64,000 bases of DNA from Roseitranquillus sp963776845 (GCA_963776845.1 CAVZOJ010000006.1:62001-126000); one strand, 5' to 3'. Numbered from the stretch's first letter, positions 26,677 through 36,174 are shown. Translations and numbers: made by a program. Notes: generated by a model not told the origin, from the letters alone.

Positions 26677-27320
26677 TGCGGACCGAGGACCTCATCGACG
26701 AGCTTGCCAACGAGGTCGGCCCCGTGCGCCCGCTGCCTCCCGCCTGGCTGCGCACGGTGCTGTGGTTCGCCGCAGCGGCCACGTTCGCGGCCGGGGTCGT
26801 GCTGATGATGTCGCCGCGCCCCGACCTGGCCGAAGAAGCACGCAACGTGCGGTTCTAGGTCGAACAGTTCGCGGCGCTGGCGACCTCTATCCTGGCGGCG
26901 CATGCGGCGCTCGCGCTCAGCATCCCCGGGACCACCCGGCGCGTCGCACTCGCACCGCTGCTGCCCGCGGGCCTCTGGCTCGGGTCCCAGGGCTTCGGCT
27001 GCATCGCCGATCTTGCCAGCGGCGCCGGAACAGGCATCTCCGGTGAGCCCGAGTGTCTTGTGCTCATTGCCCTGACCGGCTCGCTACCCGCGCTCGCCCT
27101 CGTGGCGATGCTGCGGCGGGGCGTACCCGGTCGCCCGAGGTTCAGCTTGGCCATGGCTGCTCTGGCAGCCGCGGCCATCGGCAATGTGGGGCTGCGCTTC
27201 TTCCATTCCCAGGACGCGGCGTTGATGGTGCTCGTCTGGCAGACGGGCTCGGTTGCGCTCCTGTCGCTCGCAGGCTGTCTTGTAGGCCGGACGGTGCTGC
27301 CGAGGCCGGCCGCTATCTGA
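26676..27320 (+). pseudogene. NrsF-family (DUF1109) anti-sigma factor with an in-frame TAG
   Basis: Membrane anti-sigma factor of the ECF gene above; TGATG joins the two. Starts MRTEDLIDELANEVGPVRPLPPAW, first helix TVLWFAAAATFAAGVVLMM. TAG at 26856-26858 follows NVRF, but the same frame continues without indel through VEQFAALATSILAAHAALAL, LAPLLPAGLWLGSQ, LVLIALTGSLPALALVAML to the TGA at 27318-27320. Total 214 codons, the normal family size with about six spans. TAG lies in a loop, so a CAG-to-TAG change is the simplest explanation. Confidence 0.8.
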
Positions 27321-27580
27321 GGACGGAGCGCAGTTCAGTAGCCGCCACTCAAATCTTGAACGTCTTCTACTGCGACGTCGGCCCAAAGAAGAATTTCAGC
27401 ACGTGCCCGAATCGCTGCACGGCAGCATCAGTCGTGGTCATTCGAGGGTTTCGCAGCGAGAGCTTGGCCTCACACGGGCGCGGGACCAAGCGGCGCATCC
27501 GTGGCGTCCTGTGAACACGCTCGCGCACTCGAACTCGGATTGCGCTACCTTTTAGAAGCACCTCGTACACGGAGATCGGT

Positions 27581-28021
27581 ATGATCAAGACCGAGCGGCT
27601 CTTTCTGCGACGCGCGCGGATGGACGATCTCGACGACTTGCATGCCGTCTTTTCGCACCCTGAGGCAATGCGCTACTGGGACAGTCTTCCCCATGGTGAC
27701 GCCGAGCAGACGAGGCGATGGTTGGCTGGCATGGTCGCGTTCTCTCCGGCCGAAACCGACGACTTCGTCGTGTAGTACCACGGCCGAGTGATCGGCAAGG
27801 CAGGCTGCTGGCGCTTTGGCGAGATTGGCTTCATTCTGCATCCCGATCACTGGGGCAAGGGGCTGGCCCATGAGGCATTGAGCGCGGTCATTCCCCAAGT
27901 ATTCGAAAGCTTGCCGATTGATCGGCTGGAGGCCGATGTCGATCCCAAAGTCTATCTCGAATTGCCCCGACCTCTAAGGCCGATCGCGAGACTCCGCCTG
28001 GATGATGCAGGGTCAGTATAG
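27581..28021 (+). pseudogene. GNAT-family acetyltransferase with an in-frame TAG and degraded 3' end
   Basis: Starts MIKTERLFLRRARMDDLDDLHAVFSHPEAMRYW, like RimJ/RimL-type acetyltransferases. TAG at 27773-27775 follows DDFVV; the same frame resumes YHGRVIGKAGCWRFGEIGFILHPDHWGKGLAHEALSAVI (acetyl-CoA loop) and RLEADVDP. After DVDP the usual N-x-x-S-x-x-L segment is lost to frame changes, so the end is degenerate. The TAG stands where relatives have an acidic codon. Confidence 0.75.
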
Positions 28022-28312
28022 GGCTCGGCGCTGTCTCCCGGCAGCGCAGAGCAGGGCCCCAAAGGCAACGTGGTCGGCCCACTGCGGTCGTTCAGTAGGG
28101 GAAGCGGTTGCTACAAGGCAGAGGGGTAGGCAGCCATTGGCGGAGCGATCCGACGCCTCTTCCGTCACCGCGCATTCACCGCCTCAGCTGCGCACGCGCG
28201 GCGAAGAATGATCCCATATCCGCTTTTCGATCGTGATCGCAAACGCGTTTGGGCCTCCCAGGTCCTTCCGCAAGCTGAAGAGGCGATCCGCGGACGGGGG
28301 GTATTCTCCGCG

Positions 28313-30238
28313 TCAGCGATTGTTCAATGCCGCTGTCGCGGCCCTCTCGCTTTCGTGGATAGTCGGCCGACGCCAACTCTCCAGCGTGCGGCCAAGCTTC
28401 CGGCGCAAGAAGGCCGAGTGCGAGTAGCGCGAGACGCGGGCGTAAAGGCGGGTCTCGAGGTCGTCCACCATCTCGGACCAGCCCCGCTCGATCTCATGGT
28501 CGATCCGCGTCTGGTCGTAGTTCACAACGACGTCGACCTTGCGCCCAAGCGGTCCGACGACCTCGCTCACGCGGTCGCGGATCGCCTCGATATCCGCCAG
28601 CGAGCGGATCGAAAGCCTCGCGAGGTTGACGAACAGGATCTCCCTGATCGGGTCCCAGACGATGCGGCGGTCGAAGCCGATCGTCAGCAGCTCATTGCGC
28701 AGGCCCATGGGCGCGTCCCGAAAGATGCGGGCGTCCATTTCCGCCAAGCCGCCAACCAGCGGCTCGAAGCCCATCAGGGCCAGGACGTCCCGCTCGACGT
28801 CGATGCCCGGCGCCACCTCGATCAGGCGCACGCCCTCCGGCTCGAGGCGGAAGACGCAGCGTTCGGTGACGAAGAGGACGGGCTGGCCCAGCCGACGCGC
28901 ACGCTCGCCGGAGAAGGTCACCTGCTCGACCCGGGCACCGAACTTGCGCGCCCGACCCTCGGAGGCGATCTCGAGCCGCCCGTCGCCGATCCGGGTGGCA
29001 AGGCCGCTCGCCGTGAAGGTTCCGGTGAAGACCAGATGACGGGCGTTCTGGCTGATGTTGATGAAGCCGCCGGCGCCCGCGAGTTTGGGGCCAAAGCGGC
29101 TGACGTTGACGTTGCCCTCACCGTCGGCCTCCGCCATGCCGAGGCAGGCAAGGTCGAGCCCGCCGCCGTCGTAGAAGTCGAACTGCTGGTTCTGGGCGAT
29201 GATCGCGTCGGTGTTGACCGCGGCGCCGAAGTCGAGGCCGGACGCGGGCTGGCCGCCGACGACGCCCGGCTCGGCGGTCATCGTCATGTGGTCGAGCAGC
29301 CCCTCCTCGGCGGCGACCGAAGCCACGCCCTCGGGCATGCCGATGCCGAGGTTGACCACGCCGCCGATCGGCAGCTCGAAGGCAGCGCGGCGGGCGATGA
29401 CCTTGCGCTCGGTCAGCGGCAGGGACGCCACTCCCTCAGTGGGCGCGCGGTAGCGGCCGGTGAAGTAGCGGTTGTACTGCGTGGCGTAGGTCTGCGGATG
29501 CAACTCGGGCGGCGCGACCACCACCGCATCCACCAAGGCGGCCGGGATCACCACGTCGCGCGAGGGCAGCGTGCCACCGGCCACGACCTGGTCGACCTGC
29601 ACGATCACCACGCCGCCCGAGTTCCGGGCCGCCGTAGCCTGGGCGAGGTTATCGAGGATAAGCGCCTCGCGCTCCATGGTGATGTTGCCGCGCTCGTCCG
29701 CGGTCGAGCCCCGGAGCAGCGCCACCTGGATCGGCATCGCATTGTAGAATAGCCACTCGACCCCCCTGATCGTCAACAGCTCGACGAGATCGTCCTTCGC
29801 GGCCGCGCTGATCCGTCCGCCACCGAGCCGCGGGTCGACAAAGGTTTCCAGCCCGACATGAGTGATCGTGCCCGGCTTGCCGGCGGCGATATCGCGGTAG
29901 AGATGCGAGATCACGCCCTGCGGGAAGTTCCAGCCCTCGATCTCGCCGTTCAACGCCCGCGCGCCAAGCTGCGGTATCAGGCCCCAGTGCCCCCCGATGA
30001 CCCGACGCACGAGGCCGGGCGCGGCGAGCCGGTCGAGCCCGCGGCCCTTGCCGTCGCCCTGCCCTGCCGCGAAGAGCAGCGTCAGGTCGCGCGGATGACC
30101 CTCGTCGGCGAACCGGTCGCCGAGCGCCTTGAGGAGCCCGTCGGGGACCCCGGCGCCCACGAAGCCAGAGGTCGTGATCGTGTCGCCTGAATGGATGAGC
30201 GCGGCGGCGTCGGCGGCGGGAACGACCTTGTTCGGCAC
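28313..30238 (-). CDS. Acyl-CoA:acetate/3-ketoacid CoA-transferase, fused alpha-beta type with a long C-terminal extension
   Basis: 641 residues. Alpha half: GDTITTSGFVGAGVPDGLLKAL, LTLLFAAGQGDGKGRGLDRLA. Beta half: GVVNLGIGMPEGVASVAAEEG, then MTAEPGVVGGQP, whose Glu is the likely acyl-binding catalytic residue. The core ends near residue 520, as in YdiF-like enzymes. About 120 more residues follow (RREILFVNLARLSIRSLADIE, DVVVNYDQTRIDHEIERGW), seen in some longer homologues. ATG 30238 is 3 bases after the GntP stop, so permease and CoA-transferase form one operon, probably for uptake and activation of an organic acid. Confidence 0.9.
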   Translation of the reverse strand: MPNKVVPAADAAALIHSGDTITTSGFVGAGVPDGLLKALGDRFADEGHPRDLTLLFAAGQGDGKGRGLDRLAAPGLVRRVIGGHWGLIPQLGARALNGEIEGWNFPQGVISHLYRDIAAGKPGTITHVGLETFVDPRLGGGRISAAAKDDLVELLTIRGVEWLFYNAMPIQVALLRGSTADERGNITMEREALILDNLAQATAARNSGGVVIVQVDQVVAGGTLPSRDVVIPAALVDAVVVAPPELHPQTYATQYNRYFTGRYRAPTEGVASLPLTERKVIARRAAFELPIGGVVNLGIGMPEGVASVAAEEGLLDHMTMTAEPGVVGGQPASGLDFGAAVNTDAIIAQNQQFDFYDGGGLDLACLGMAEADGEGNVNVSRFGPKLAGAGGFINISQNARHLVFTGTFTASGLATRIGDGRLEIASEGRARKFGARVEQVTFSGERARRLGQPVLFVTERCVFRLEPEGVRLIEVAPGIDVERDVLALMGFEPLVGGLAEMDARIFRDAPMGLRNELLTIGFDRRIVWDPIREILFVNLARLSIRSLADIEAIRDRVSEVVGPLGRKVDVVVNYDQTRIDHEIERGWSEMVDDLETRLYARVSRYSHSAFLRRKLGRTLESWRRPTIHESERAATAALNNR

Positions 30239-30241
30239 GGC

Positions 30242-31627
30242 TCAGAGCCCCATCGAGCCGAGGACGATGACGGTGATGGTGGCCAGGACCGGGATCGCCA
30301 CGGCGACCATAAAGATGTCGCCGTAGCTCGTCTTGTGGGTCAACCCGGTGATCGCCAGCAGCGTGATCACCGCGCCGTTGTGAGGCAGCGCATCGAAGCC
30401 CCCCGAGGACAGGGCGGTGACACGGTGCATCAGTTCCATGCTCACACCCTGCTCCTGGCCCATTGCGGCGAACTGCTCGCCGAGCGCGTTCAGCGCGATT
30501 GACATGCCGCCAGAGGCCGATCCGGTGATCCCGGCGAGGACGTTGACCGCCACCGCCAGCGACGCGAGGGGGTTCTCGGGGAACAGACCCAGCACGACGT
30601 CGCGGATGAGCAGGAAGGCGGGAAGCGAGGCGATGACCGCGCCGTAGCCCACCTCCGAAGCGGTGTTGAAGATCGGCAGGAGAGAGCCCATCGTCCCGGC
30701 GTTGACCGTCTCCTTCACGTCGAGAAACCGGCGCCAGTTGAGAGCAACGGCCAGCACGATCGAGAGGACGAGGGCTCCGATGATCGCCCAGATCCCTGCC
30801 ACCGAGCGCAGGGTCGTCTCGCCGTAGTCGGGATCGGCCAGATAGGCCGCGTCCATGTTGGGAAACACGGCATAGGTGAAGAGCGCGTTGAGCCCGATGA
30901 CCGTGATGACCGGAAGGATCGCGATCGCGAACGTCGGCAGTTCGGTATCCTCGGGCAGAGCGCTGTCGGCCGCGGTGCGGGCGTGCGTGCCGTAGCCTTC
31001 GGACCGCCGGTGCGCGGCCGCGGAGCGCCGGTTCAGCCAGAGCACCCCGCCCCCCATCATGATCAGTCCCGCCAGGGTGCCTAGCAGCGGCGCGGCAAAG
31101 ACGTTGGTGCCGAAGAACGGGATCGGGATGGCGTTCTGGATCGCCGGCGTGCCGGGAAATGCGGTCATCGTGAAGGTAAACGACCCCAATGCGATCGCCG
31201 CAGGAAGCAACCGCTTGGGGACGTCGGCCCTGCGGAACAACGCGTTGGCGATCGGGTAGATGGCAAAGGCCACGACGAAGAGCGATACGCCACCGTAGGT
31301 CAGCACGCCGCAGGCCAGCACGATCGCTAGGATCGCGCGGTCCGCGCCGACCCAGTTCACAATGCGCTCCGCAATCGTGCGGGCTGCGCCGCCGTCGGCC
31401 ATGACTTTGCCGAAGATCGCGCCCAACAGGAACAGGGGAAAGTAGGTGATCACGTACCCACCCAGCGCCTCCATGAAGACCTGCGTATAGGTCGCCAGGA
31501 TCGGCAACCCGCCCGACATCAGGACCGCGAGGGTCGACAGTATGGGGGCGAGGATCAGCACGTTGATACCTCGATAGGCGAGGTACATGAGCAATCCCAA
31601 AGACAAGACGATACCGATCAGACCCAT
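30242..31627 (-). CDS. GntP-family permease
   Basis: 461 residues, about 12 membrane spans. Features: GINVLILAPILSTLAVLMSGG, GGYVITYFPLFLLGAIFGKVM, GVSLFVVAFAIYPIANALFRR, MTAFPGTPAIQNAIPIPFFGT and ITGSASGGMSIALNAL. The family imports gluconate or other organic acids with H+. First gene of the operon with the CoA-transferase, which suggests a carboxylic acid substrate, for example a hydroxy- or keto-acid, rather than a sugar acid (inference). Confidence 0.9.
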   Translation of the reverse strand: MGLIGIVLSLGLLMYLAYRGINVLILAPILSTLAVLMSGGLPILATYTQVFMEALGGYVITYFPLFLLGAIFGKVMADGGAARTIAERIVNWVGADRAILAIVLACGVLTYGGVSLFVVAFAIYPIANALFRRADVPKRLLPAAIALGSFTFTMTAFPGTPAIQNAIPIPFFGTNVFAAPLLGTLAGLIMMGGGVLWLNRRSAAAHRRSEGYGTHARTAADSALPEDTELPTFAIAILPVITVIGLNALFTYAVFPNMDAAYLADPDYGETTLRSVAGIWAIIGALVLSIVLAVALNWRRFLDVKETVNAGTMGSLLPIFNTASEVGYGAVIASLPAFLLIRDVVLGLFPENPLASLAVAVNVLAGITGSASGGMSIALNALGEQFAAMGQEQGVSMELMHRVTALSSGGFDALPHNGAVITLLAITGLTHKTSYGDIFMVAVAIPVLATITVIVLGSMGL

Positions 31628-31673
31628 TCAGCCTTCCCCTTGCTTGACTCTACTGGCTACGCCCGTTGGCAGG

Positions 31674-32954
31674 TCAGACTCTACCAACTGCGGCTCTCGG
31701 TATCACTGCGCCGTCGGAGTACGATCTTCTCCGACATACTCGTCTCACATCGCCTCGTCGCGTCAAAGATCCAGCTGAAGCCAGAGTCGGCGCTTCAGAA
31801 TGGCGCTGGTGCGCCGATGGAGCAATGGGCGGCCGGCGGAGCGTTCCCGCTCCGCGGAGCCGGCCGTCCATTGCGGTGAGCCGAGCTGCGTAGGCTGCCG
31901 GCGTCTCGTAGCCGATCGCAGAATGCGGTCGGTACTGATTGTAATCGATGACCCATGCCGCGACCTTCCGGCGGGCCTGCTCGAGGTCGAAGAACAGGCT
32001 CTCGTTGAGAAGCTCGTCGCGCATCCGCCCGTTGAAGGCCTCGCAGATGCCGTTCTGCATCGGCTTGCCCGGCGCGATGAAGTGCCAGGCGACGCCGGCG
32101 GCCTCGGTCCAGGCGAGCATGGCGTTCGAGGTGAACTCGGTGCCGTGGTCGCTGACAATCAGCTCGGGCTTGCCGCGCATCGCGACGAGCGCGTTCAGCT
32201 CGCGTGCCACGCGCTTGCCAGAGATCGAGGTCTCGACGATGGCCGCCAGGCATTCCTTGGTGACGTCGTCGACCACGTTGAGGATGCGTAGCCGGCAACC
32301 GGTGACGAGCTGGTCGTGCACGAAATCCACCGACCAGCGCGCGTTCGGTGTCGCTGCCGTCAGGATCGGCGCGCGCGTGCCGGTCGCGCGTTTGCGCCCG
32401 CGTCGGCGGCGCACCGACAGGCCCTCCTCGCGGTAGAGCCGCTGGGTCTTCTTGCGGTTCACGGTCCAACCCTCCCGGCGCAAGAGAACGTGCAGGCGCC
32501 GATAACCGAAGCGCCGTCGCGCATCCGCCAGGTCGCGCAGCCGCTCGCGGAGATCGGCATCGTCGGGACGGCGGCGGCGATACCGGATCATCGTCCGGTC
32601 CGCGCCGACCAGGGAGCACGCCCGCCGCTCGCTCACCCCGTGCGCCTGCACGAGGTGGGCGACAGCTTTCCGCTTGGCGGCGGGCGCTACCACTTTCGCG
32701 TCAGGAGGATCCTTCAGCGCGACGTTGTCGAGCATAGCGTCCGCCAGCAGCCGCTTCAGCTTGGCATTCTCCTCCTCCACGGCCCTCAGCCGCTTCGCGT
32801 CCGACACCTCCATGCCGCCATACTTCGACTTCCAGGCGTAGAACGTGGCGCTGCTGATCCCGTGCCGCCGGCACACCTCCGCCGTCGTCGCGCCAGCCTC
32901 CTGCTCGCGCAGCACGCCGATGATCTGCTCCACAGTGAACTTCGATCGCTTCAT
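31674..32954 (-). CDS. IS3-family (IS407-like) transposase, orfA and orfB fused in one frame
   Basis: 426 residues. OrfA part: MKRSKFTVEQIIGVLREQEAGATTAEVCRRHGIS (HTH), YAWKSKYGGMEVSDAKRL, leucine-rich LKRLLADAMLDNVALKD. Relatives end orfA here and reach orfB by -1 frameshifting; this copy reads on through PPDAKVVAPAAKRKAVAHL. OrfB part: WSVDFVHDQLVTG, IVSDHGTEFTSNAML and NGICEAFNGRMRDELL (DDE). The frame runs past the expected end (APTLASAG) about 40 residues into flanking DNA to 31674. Confidence 0.9.
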   Translation of the reverse strand: MKRSKFTVEQIIGVLREQEAGATTAEVCRRHGISSATFYAWKSKYGGMEVSDAKRLRAVEEENAKLKRLLADAMLDNVALKDPPDAKVVAPAAKRKAVAHLVQAHGVSERRACSLVGADRTMIRYRRRRPDDADLRERLRDLADARRRFGYRRLHVLLRREGWTVNRKKTQRLYREEGLSVRRRRGRKRATGTRAPILTAATPNARWSVDFVHDQLVTGCRLRILNVVDDVTKECLAAIVETSISGKRVARELNALVAMRGKPELIVSDHGTEFTSNAMLAWTEAAGVAWHFIAPGKPMQNGICEAFNGRMRDELLNESLFFDLEQARRKVAAWVIDYNQYRPHSAIGYETPAAYAARLTAMDGRLRGAGTLRRPPIAPSAHQRHSEAPTLASAGSLTRRGDVRRVCRRRSYSDGAVIPRAAVGRV

Positions 32955-33015
32955 CGTCCGGTCCTCTCGTTCGGCCGGACTCTTACTTCAGATGGAGGAG
33001 AAAGCGGGGGTCACA
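31760..33015 (-). mobile_element. IS3-family element
   Basis: About 1.25 kb. Inward from the right end, CTGAAGTAAGAGTCCGG (about 32978-32994, minus strand); inward from the left, CTGAAGCCAGAGTCGG (31776-31791). These match as an imperfect inverted repeat. The outer bases do not match well, so the exact ends and any target duplication are uncertain and the left end may be damaged. Confidence 0.65.
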
Positions 33016-33039
33016 GCAGGAGGACGATCGCGGCACGCG

Positions 33040-33180
33040 TGAGAACTTACGAGGTCGTTCTCTCTCCGGTAGCGCAGGCAGACCTGGAAAAGATCTACGA
33101 CTGGATCGCGGAACGGGCCTCGCCCGCGGTCGCGCTCGGCTGCCTGGAGTGCCTCGGAGGTCACCTGCGCGGCTTTCGGC
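33040..33180 (+). pseudogene. ParE/RelE-type toxin fragment
   Basis: From GTG 33040: VRTYEVVLSPVAQADLEKIYDWIAER and ASPAVALGCLECL, the N-terminal half of a ParE-like toxin. The normal C-terminus is missing; the frame runs into unrelated sequence after about 47 residues. No antitoxin gene is visible upstream, where the IS3 element ends at about 33015, so the insertion may have removed it. Confidence 0.55.
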
Positions 33181-33214
33181 GACCCTGCCAGTATTGGCCG
33201 GCATCGTCCTTCTC

Positions 33215-33520
33215 CTCGCTCTATTGCGTCGACCTGAATGATCTTGGGGGTTGCAAGCAGCAGGGCGCCGCTCGCCACCGACACCGCCGTCTGCCAAGGT
33301 CTCGGCCGTGCGAACCAGAGCGGCACCTCGCCCTGCGTGGAGTCGCCCGAGGAGCAGGTTGGGATGATCACGACCGCGCCGAACAGGATCGCGAGAGCGC
33401 CCTCTGGATCATCTGGTCGTCGCCGAGACCGCGCATGACGATCGCGAAGGCGGGCGCGCCGATGGAGATCCCAAAGATGCTGCCTTGTCGCGCTGACAAA
33501 TGGTACGGTCCTCCTCAAGG
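33215..33520 (-). pseudogene. Possible degraded small membrane protein gene
   Basis: Two minus-strand frames together give a hydrophobic protein: IFGISIGAPAFAIVMRGLGDD QMIQRAL in one frame, then ALAILFGAVVIIPTCSSGDST and WQTAVSVASGALLLATPKIIQVD in the next. An indel near 33415 would join them. I do not recognise a family. Confidence 0.35.
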
Positions 33521-33661
33521 AAGAGCCTCCAGAGTGCCCCCGCACTACAAAAAAACGACCTTTTAATCATTTCTTAACAGCGGTGGACGAGCCTTCGCTA
33601 GTCTTTCTCATATGCAGAAGGCGACGTCGCCACAGCTATTGCTCGTCCTTGGAGTGCAGAC

Positions 33662-35743
33662 TTGCCTGCGAATTCGCAGCTTCGCCACTCGACCAAAGAA
33701 AGCGGGCGCACGGGTCCTGATCAAGACGCGCTGATACAAGAACTCGCGGCGGCGAAGGCCCACATCCGGAACCTCATCGAGTTGAACCCCCAGATCGTGT
33801 TCATCACGGACGCGGAAGGGCAACTCTGCGACATCGCCCGGACTTGGCTGGACTGGGCTGGCCTCACTCTGGATGAGGCCCTTGGGCTTGGATGGATGGC
33901 CGCGCTGCACCCTAACGATGTGGAACCAACACTGAGCGAGTGGCAGCGGTGTCTCCGGACTGGCGATCATCTGGATATGGAGTATCGGCTCCGATCTGCT
34001 GGTGGGTCGTACACATGGTTCCGCGCACGGGCGGTGCCGCTGAGAGATGAGCAGGGCAACATCCTGCGCTGGTACGGTGCGGCCGAGGACATCCACGATC
34101 GGAAACTGATCAACGCAGCGCTGCGCGAGAGTGAGGCGTTCTCTCGTAGTATTCTGAGGAATAGCCCGGACGTGATCATGGTCGTCGATGACGAATGGCG
34201 TCTGGAATTCCTGAGTGAGCGCGGTCAGAAAGCCTTTGACATCGCCGTATTGGGAGATGTCAAGCATCGGCCATGGCTCGATCTCTGGCCGGAAAGCGCG
34301 CGGGAGGTGGCGACGAGAGCCATCTTGGGAGTGCGCCCCGGAGCTTCGACCCGGTTCACCACATCTCGTGAGCGGCAAAATGGCGTCCAGACTTGGTGGG
34401 ACGTATCAGTGTCGAGCTTCCTGGTCCGTCGGGACGGCGGCCAGAAGGTTCTCGCGATCGCTCGCGACGTGACCGAAGCAAAGCTTGCCGAAGAAACGCT
34501 CGAGCGCGCCGCCTTCACCGACCCCCTTACCGGCCTCGCGAACCGGGTGGTCTATCGCGAGGCGCTGAAAGCGGTCATGGATGCCGGAGAAGATGGCACG
34601 GCGCTTCTTATCGACCTGGATGATTTCAAGGCAGTCAACGACCTCCTTGGTCATCTCACCGGCGATGAGCTTCTCCGGCAGGCTGCGCTCCGCCTGAAGG
34701 GATGTGTTCGAGGCGCCGATATCGTCGCACGACTTGGTGGGGACGAATTTGCCGTACTTCTCCGAGGCGCCCCGATTTCCGTTGGCAGGTCCATGGCCGC
34801 GCGGATGATCGAAAGGCTTTGCGAACCCTTCAAGCTCGAAGGGCGCCTCGTCACGATATCAGCATCCATTGGCATCACTCGCTTGAGTGCGGACTCGGCA
34901 GACAATGTGCTTCGGCAGGCGGACATCGCCCTCTATTCCGCCAAACGGAGCCAGTCAGGCACGAGCTATGTCTACGACGAGAAGATGGGACGAACTATTG
35001 AAGAACGGCATTCGCTGATCATGGACCTTCGCAGTGCCTTGTCGCGGAACGAGTTCGTCCTGGAGTATCAAAGGCTCGTGGTGGCGGGTTCATCAGAACC
35101 TGTCGGCTTCGAGGCACTTCTGCGGTGGCAGCATCCCAACCACGGGCGCATTTCGCCCGACGTCTTTGTTCCGCTTCTCGAAGAGACCGGTGCTATCACC
35201 GCCGTTGGCGAATGGGTGCTTCATGAGGCGTGTCGCCAAGCGTTTGCCTGGCCGATAACAACGACGGTGTCGGTCAATCTCTCAACCGTGCAGTTCCGAT
35301 CCAGCACCCTGGTCAAGCATGTGTCCAACTGCCTTAAGGCAAGCGGCCTTGCGCCCGAGAGGTTGCAGCTGGAAATCACGGAGTCGGTCCTCCTGGAGCA
35401 TAGTGAGACCAATCTTCAGATCCTACACGAACTCCAACAGCTCGGTGTCGAGATCGTCCTGGATGATTTTGGGACCGGATATTCCTCCCTCAGCTTCTTG
35501 CGCCGCTTTGCCTTCGACAAGATCAAGATCGATCGTAGCTTCGTGGCGAATATGCTGGACGATGAGCCGACCCTCGCGATCGTGTCCACGGTTGTTGATC
35601 TGGCAAGGCGCCTGGATATTGCGATCACGGCCGAGGGCGTGGAGACTGAACAGCAATATCAGGAACTGTTGCGGCTGGGTTGTCCTGAGTTTCAGGGCTA
35701 TCTTTTCGCGCGGCCTGCACCCCCCGATCAGTTGGGCTTTTAG
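33662..35743 (+). CDS. PAS-GGDEF-EAL protein (diguanylate cyclase/c-di-GMP phosphodiesterase)
   Basis: 693 residues from the TTG at 33662, behind GGAG. Two PAS-like sensor regions (about 33-150, with LNPQIVFITDAEG and YTWFRARAVPLRDEQGNILRWYGAAEDI; about 160-280, with NSPDVIMVVDDEWRLEFLSE). GGDEF domain about 285-445 with an intact LGGDEFAVLL. EAL domain about 455-690 with FEALLRWQHP, SVNLSTVQF, LEITES, LDDFGTGYSSL, KIKIDRSFV and TAEGVE, so all metal and catalytic residues are present. No membrane spans: a cytosolic sensor that could make or break down c-di-GMP. Monocistronic. Confidence 0.95.
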   Translation: MPANSQLRHSTKESGRTGPDQDALIQELAAAKAHIRNLIELNPQIVFITDAEGQLCDIARTWLDWAGLTLDEALGLGWMAALHPNDVEPTLSEWQRCLRTGDHLDMEYRLRSAGGSYTWFRARAVPLRDEQGNILRWYGAAEDIHDRKLINAALRESEAFSRSILRNSPDVIMVVDDEWRLEFLSERGQKAFDIAVLGDVKHRPWLDLWPESAREVATRAILGVRPGASTRFTTSRERQNGVQTWWDVSVSSFLVRRDGGQKVLAIARDVTEAKLAEETLERAAFTDPLTGLANRVVYREALKAVMDAGEDGTALLIDLDDFKAVNDLLGHLTGDELLRQAALRLKGCVRGADIVARLGGDEFAVLLRGAPISVGRSMAARMIERLCEPFKLEGRLVTISASIGITRLSADSADNVLRQADIALYSAKRSQSGTSYVYDEKMGRTIEERHSLIMDLRSALSRNEFVLEYQRLVVAGSSEPVGFEALLRWQHPNHGRISPDVFVPLLEETGAITAVGEWVLHEACRQAFAWPITTTVSVNLSTVQFRSSTLVKHVSNCLKASGLAPERLQLEITESVLLEHSETNLQILHELQQLGVEIVLDDFGTGYSSLSFLRRFAFDKIKIDRSFVANMLDDEPTLAIVSTVVDLARRLDIAITAEGVETEQQYQELLRLGCPEFQGYLFARPAPPDQLGF

Positions 35744-35919
35744 GTGTAGTTCCTGGCGTAGGCGCACAGCTGGAGTTGCTTTTCGTGAGCCAAGCTGAGA
35801 ATGGCGGTGAGGAAGTTGGCCACGGTAGCGGCGGGACGAGCCCGCGGCGGGCGGCGCAAAAGTCAGCCAAGTTTGGAGTGATGCTGTGGACGGGCCCGGC
35901 GCCCGGGCGATGTCAAGTT
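35744..35919. other. Short spacer, nothing recognised
   Basis: About 175 bases between the GGDEF-EAL gene and the IS6 fragment; no gene or clear signal. Confidence 0.5.
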
Positions 35920-36165
35920 AACCGGCTGCTGGCATGGAAGGCGCTGATCTCCAGCAGCATCAAGCGGCAAGGCCAGCGGCCTGCCGCCACACGTCGAGTC
36001 GTTCGAGGCGATGGGCGGTTAGCGAGAGCGGATCGGCGGCGTCGAGCGGGCGGGACAAAGATGTTGCGGACGGTGGAGAAGGTCGCGGTGAAACGCTGCC
36101 GCCCTCCCGGCGAACGGAAGCCCTGCATCTGCCGCTCGCGTTTTCGCAGCGGCCAGAGACAGCTT
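35920..36165 (-). pseudogene. IS6-family transposase, C-terminal fragment
   Basis: Reads KRERQMQGFRSPGGRQRF and STVRNIFVPPARRRRSALA on the minus strand, the typical C-terminal tail of IS6-family transposases (RREKQMQ.FKS.G.AQRF...HN.F.P.R). No DDE core or end repeats remain. Confidence 0.65.
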
Positions 36166-36174
36166 AGAGTTTGT

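Noticed and set aside
26856..26858. TAG in NrsF read as evidence of a recoded stop codon
   Set aside because: Other genes here end in TAG and the second TAG-containing gene is clearly degenerate, so ordinary nonsense mutation is simpler.
33040..33180. A complete toxin-antitoxin module
   Set aside because: Only the N-terminal half of a ParE-like toxin is present and no antitoxin gene is visible.
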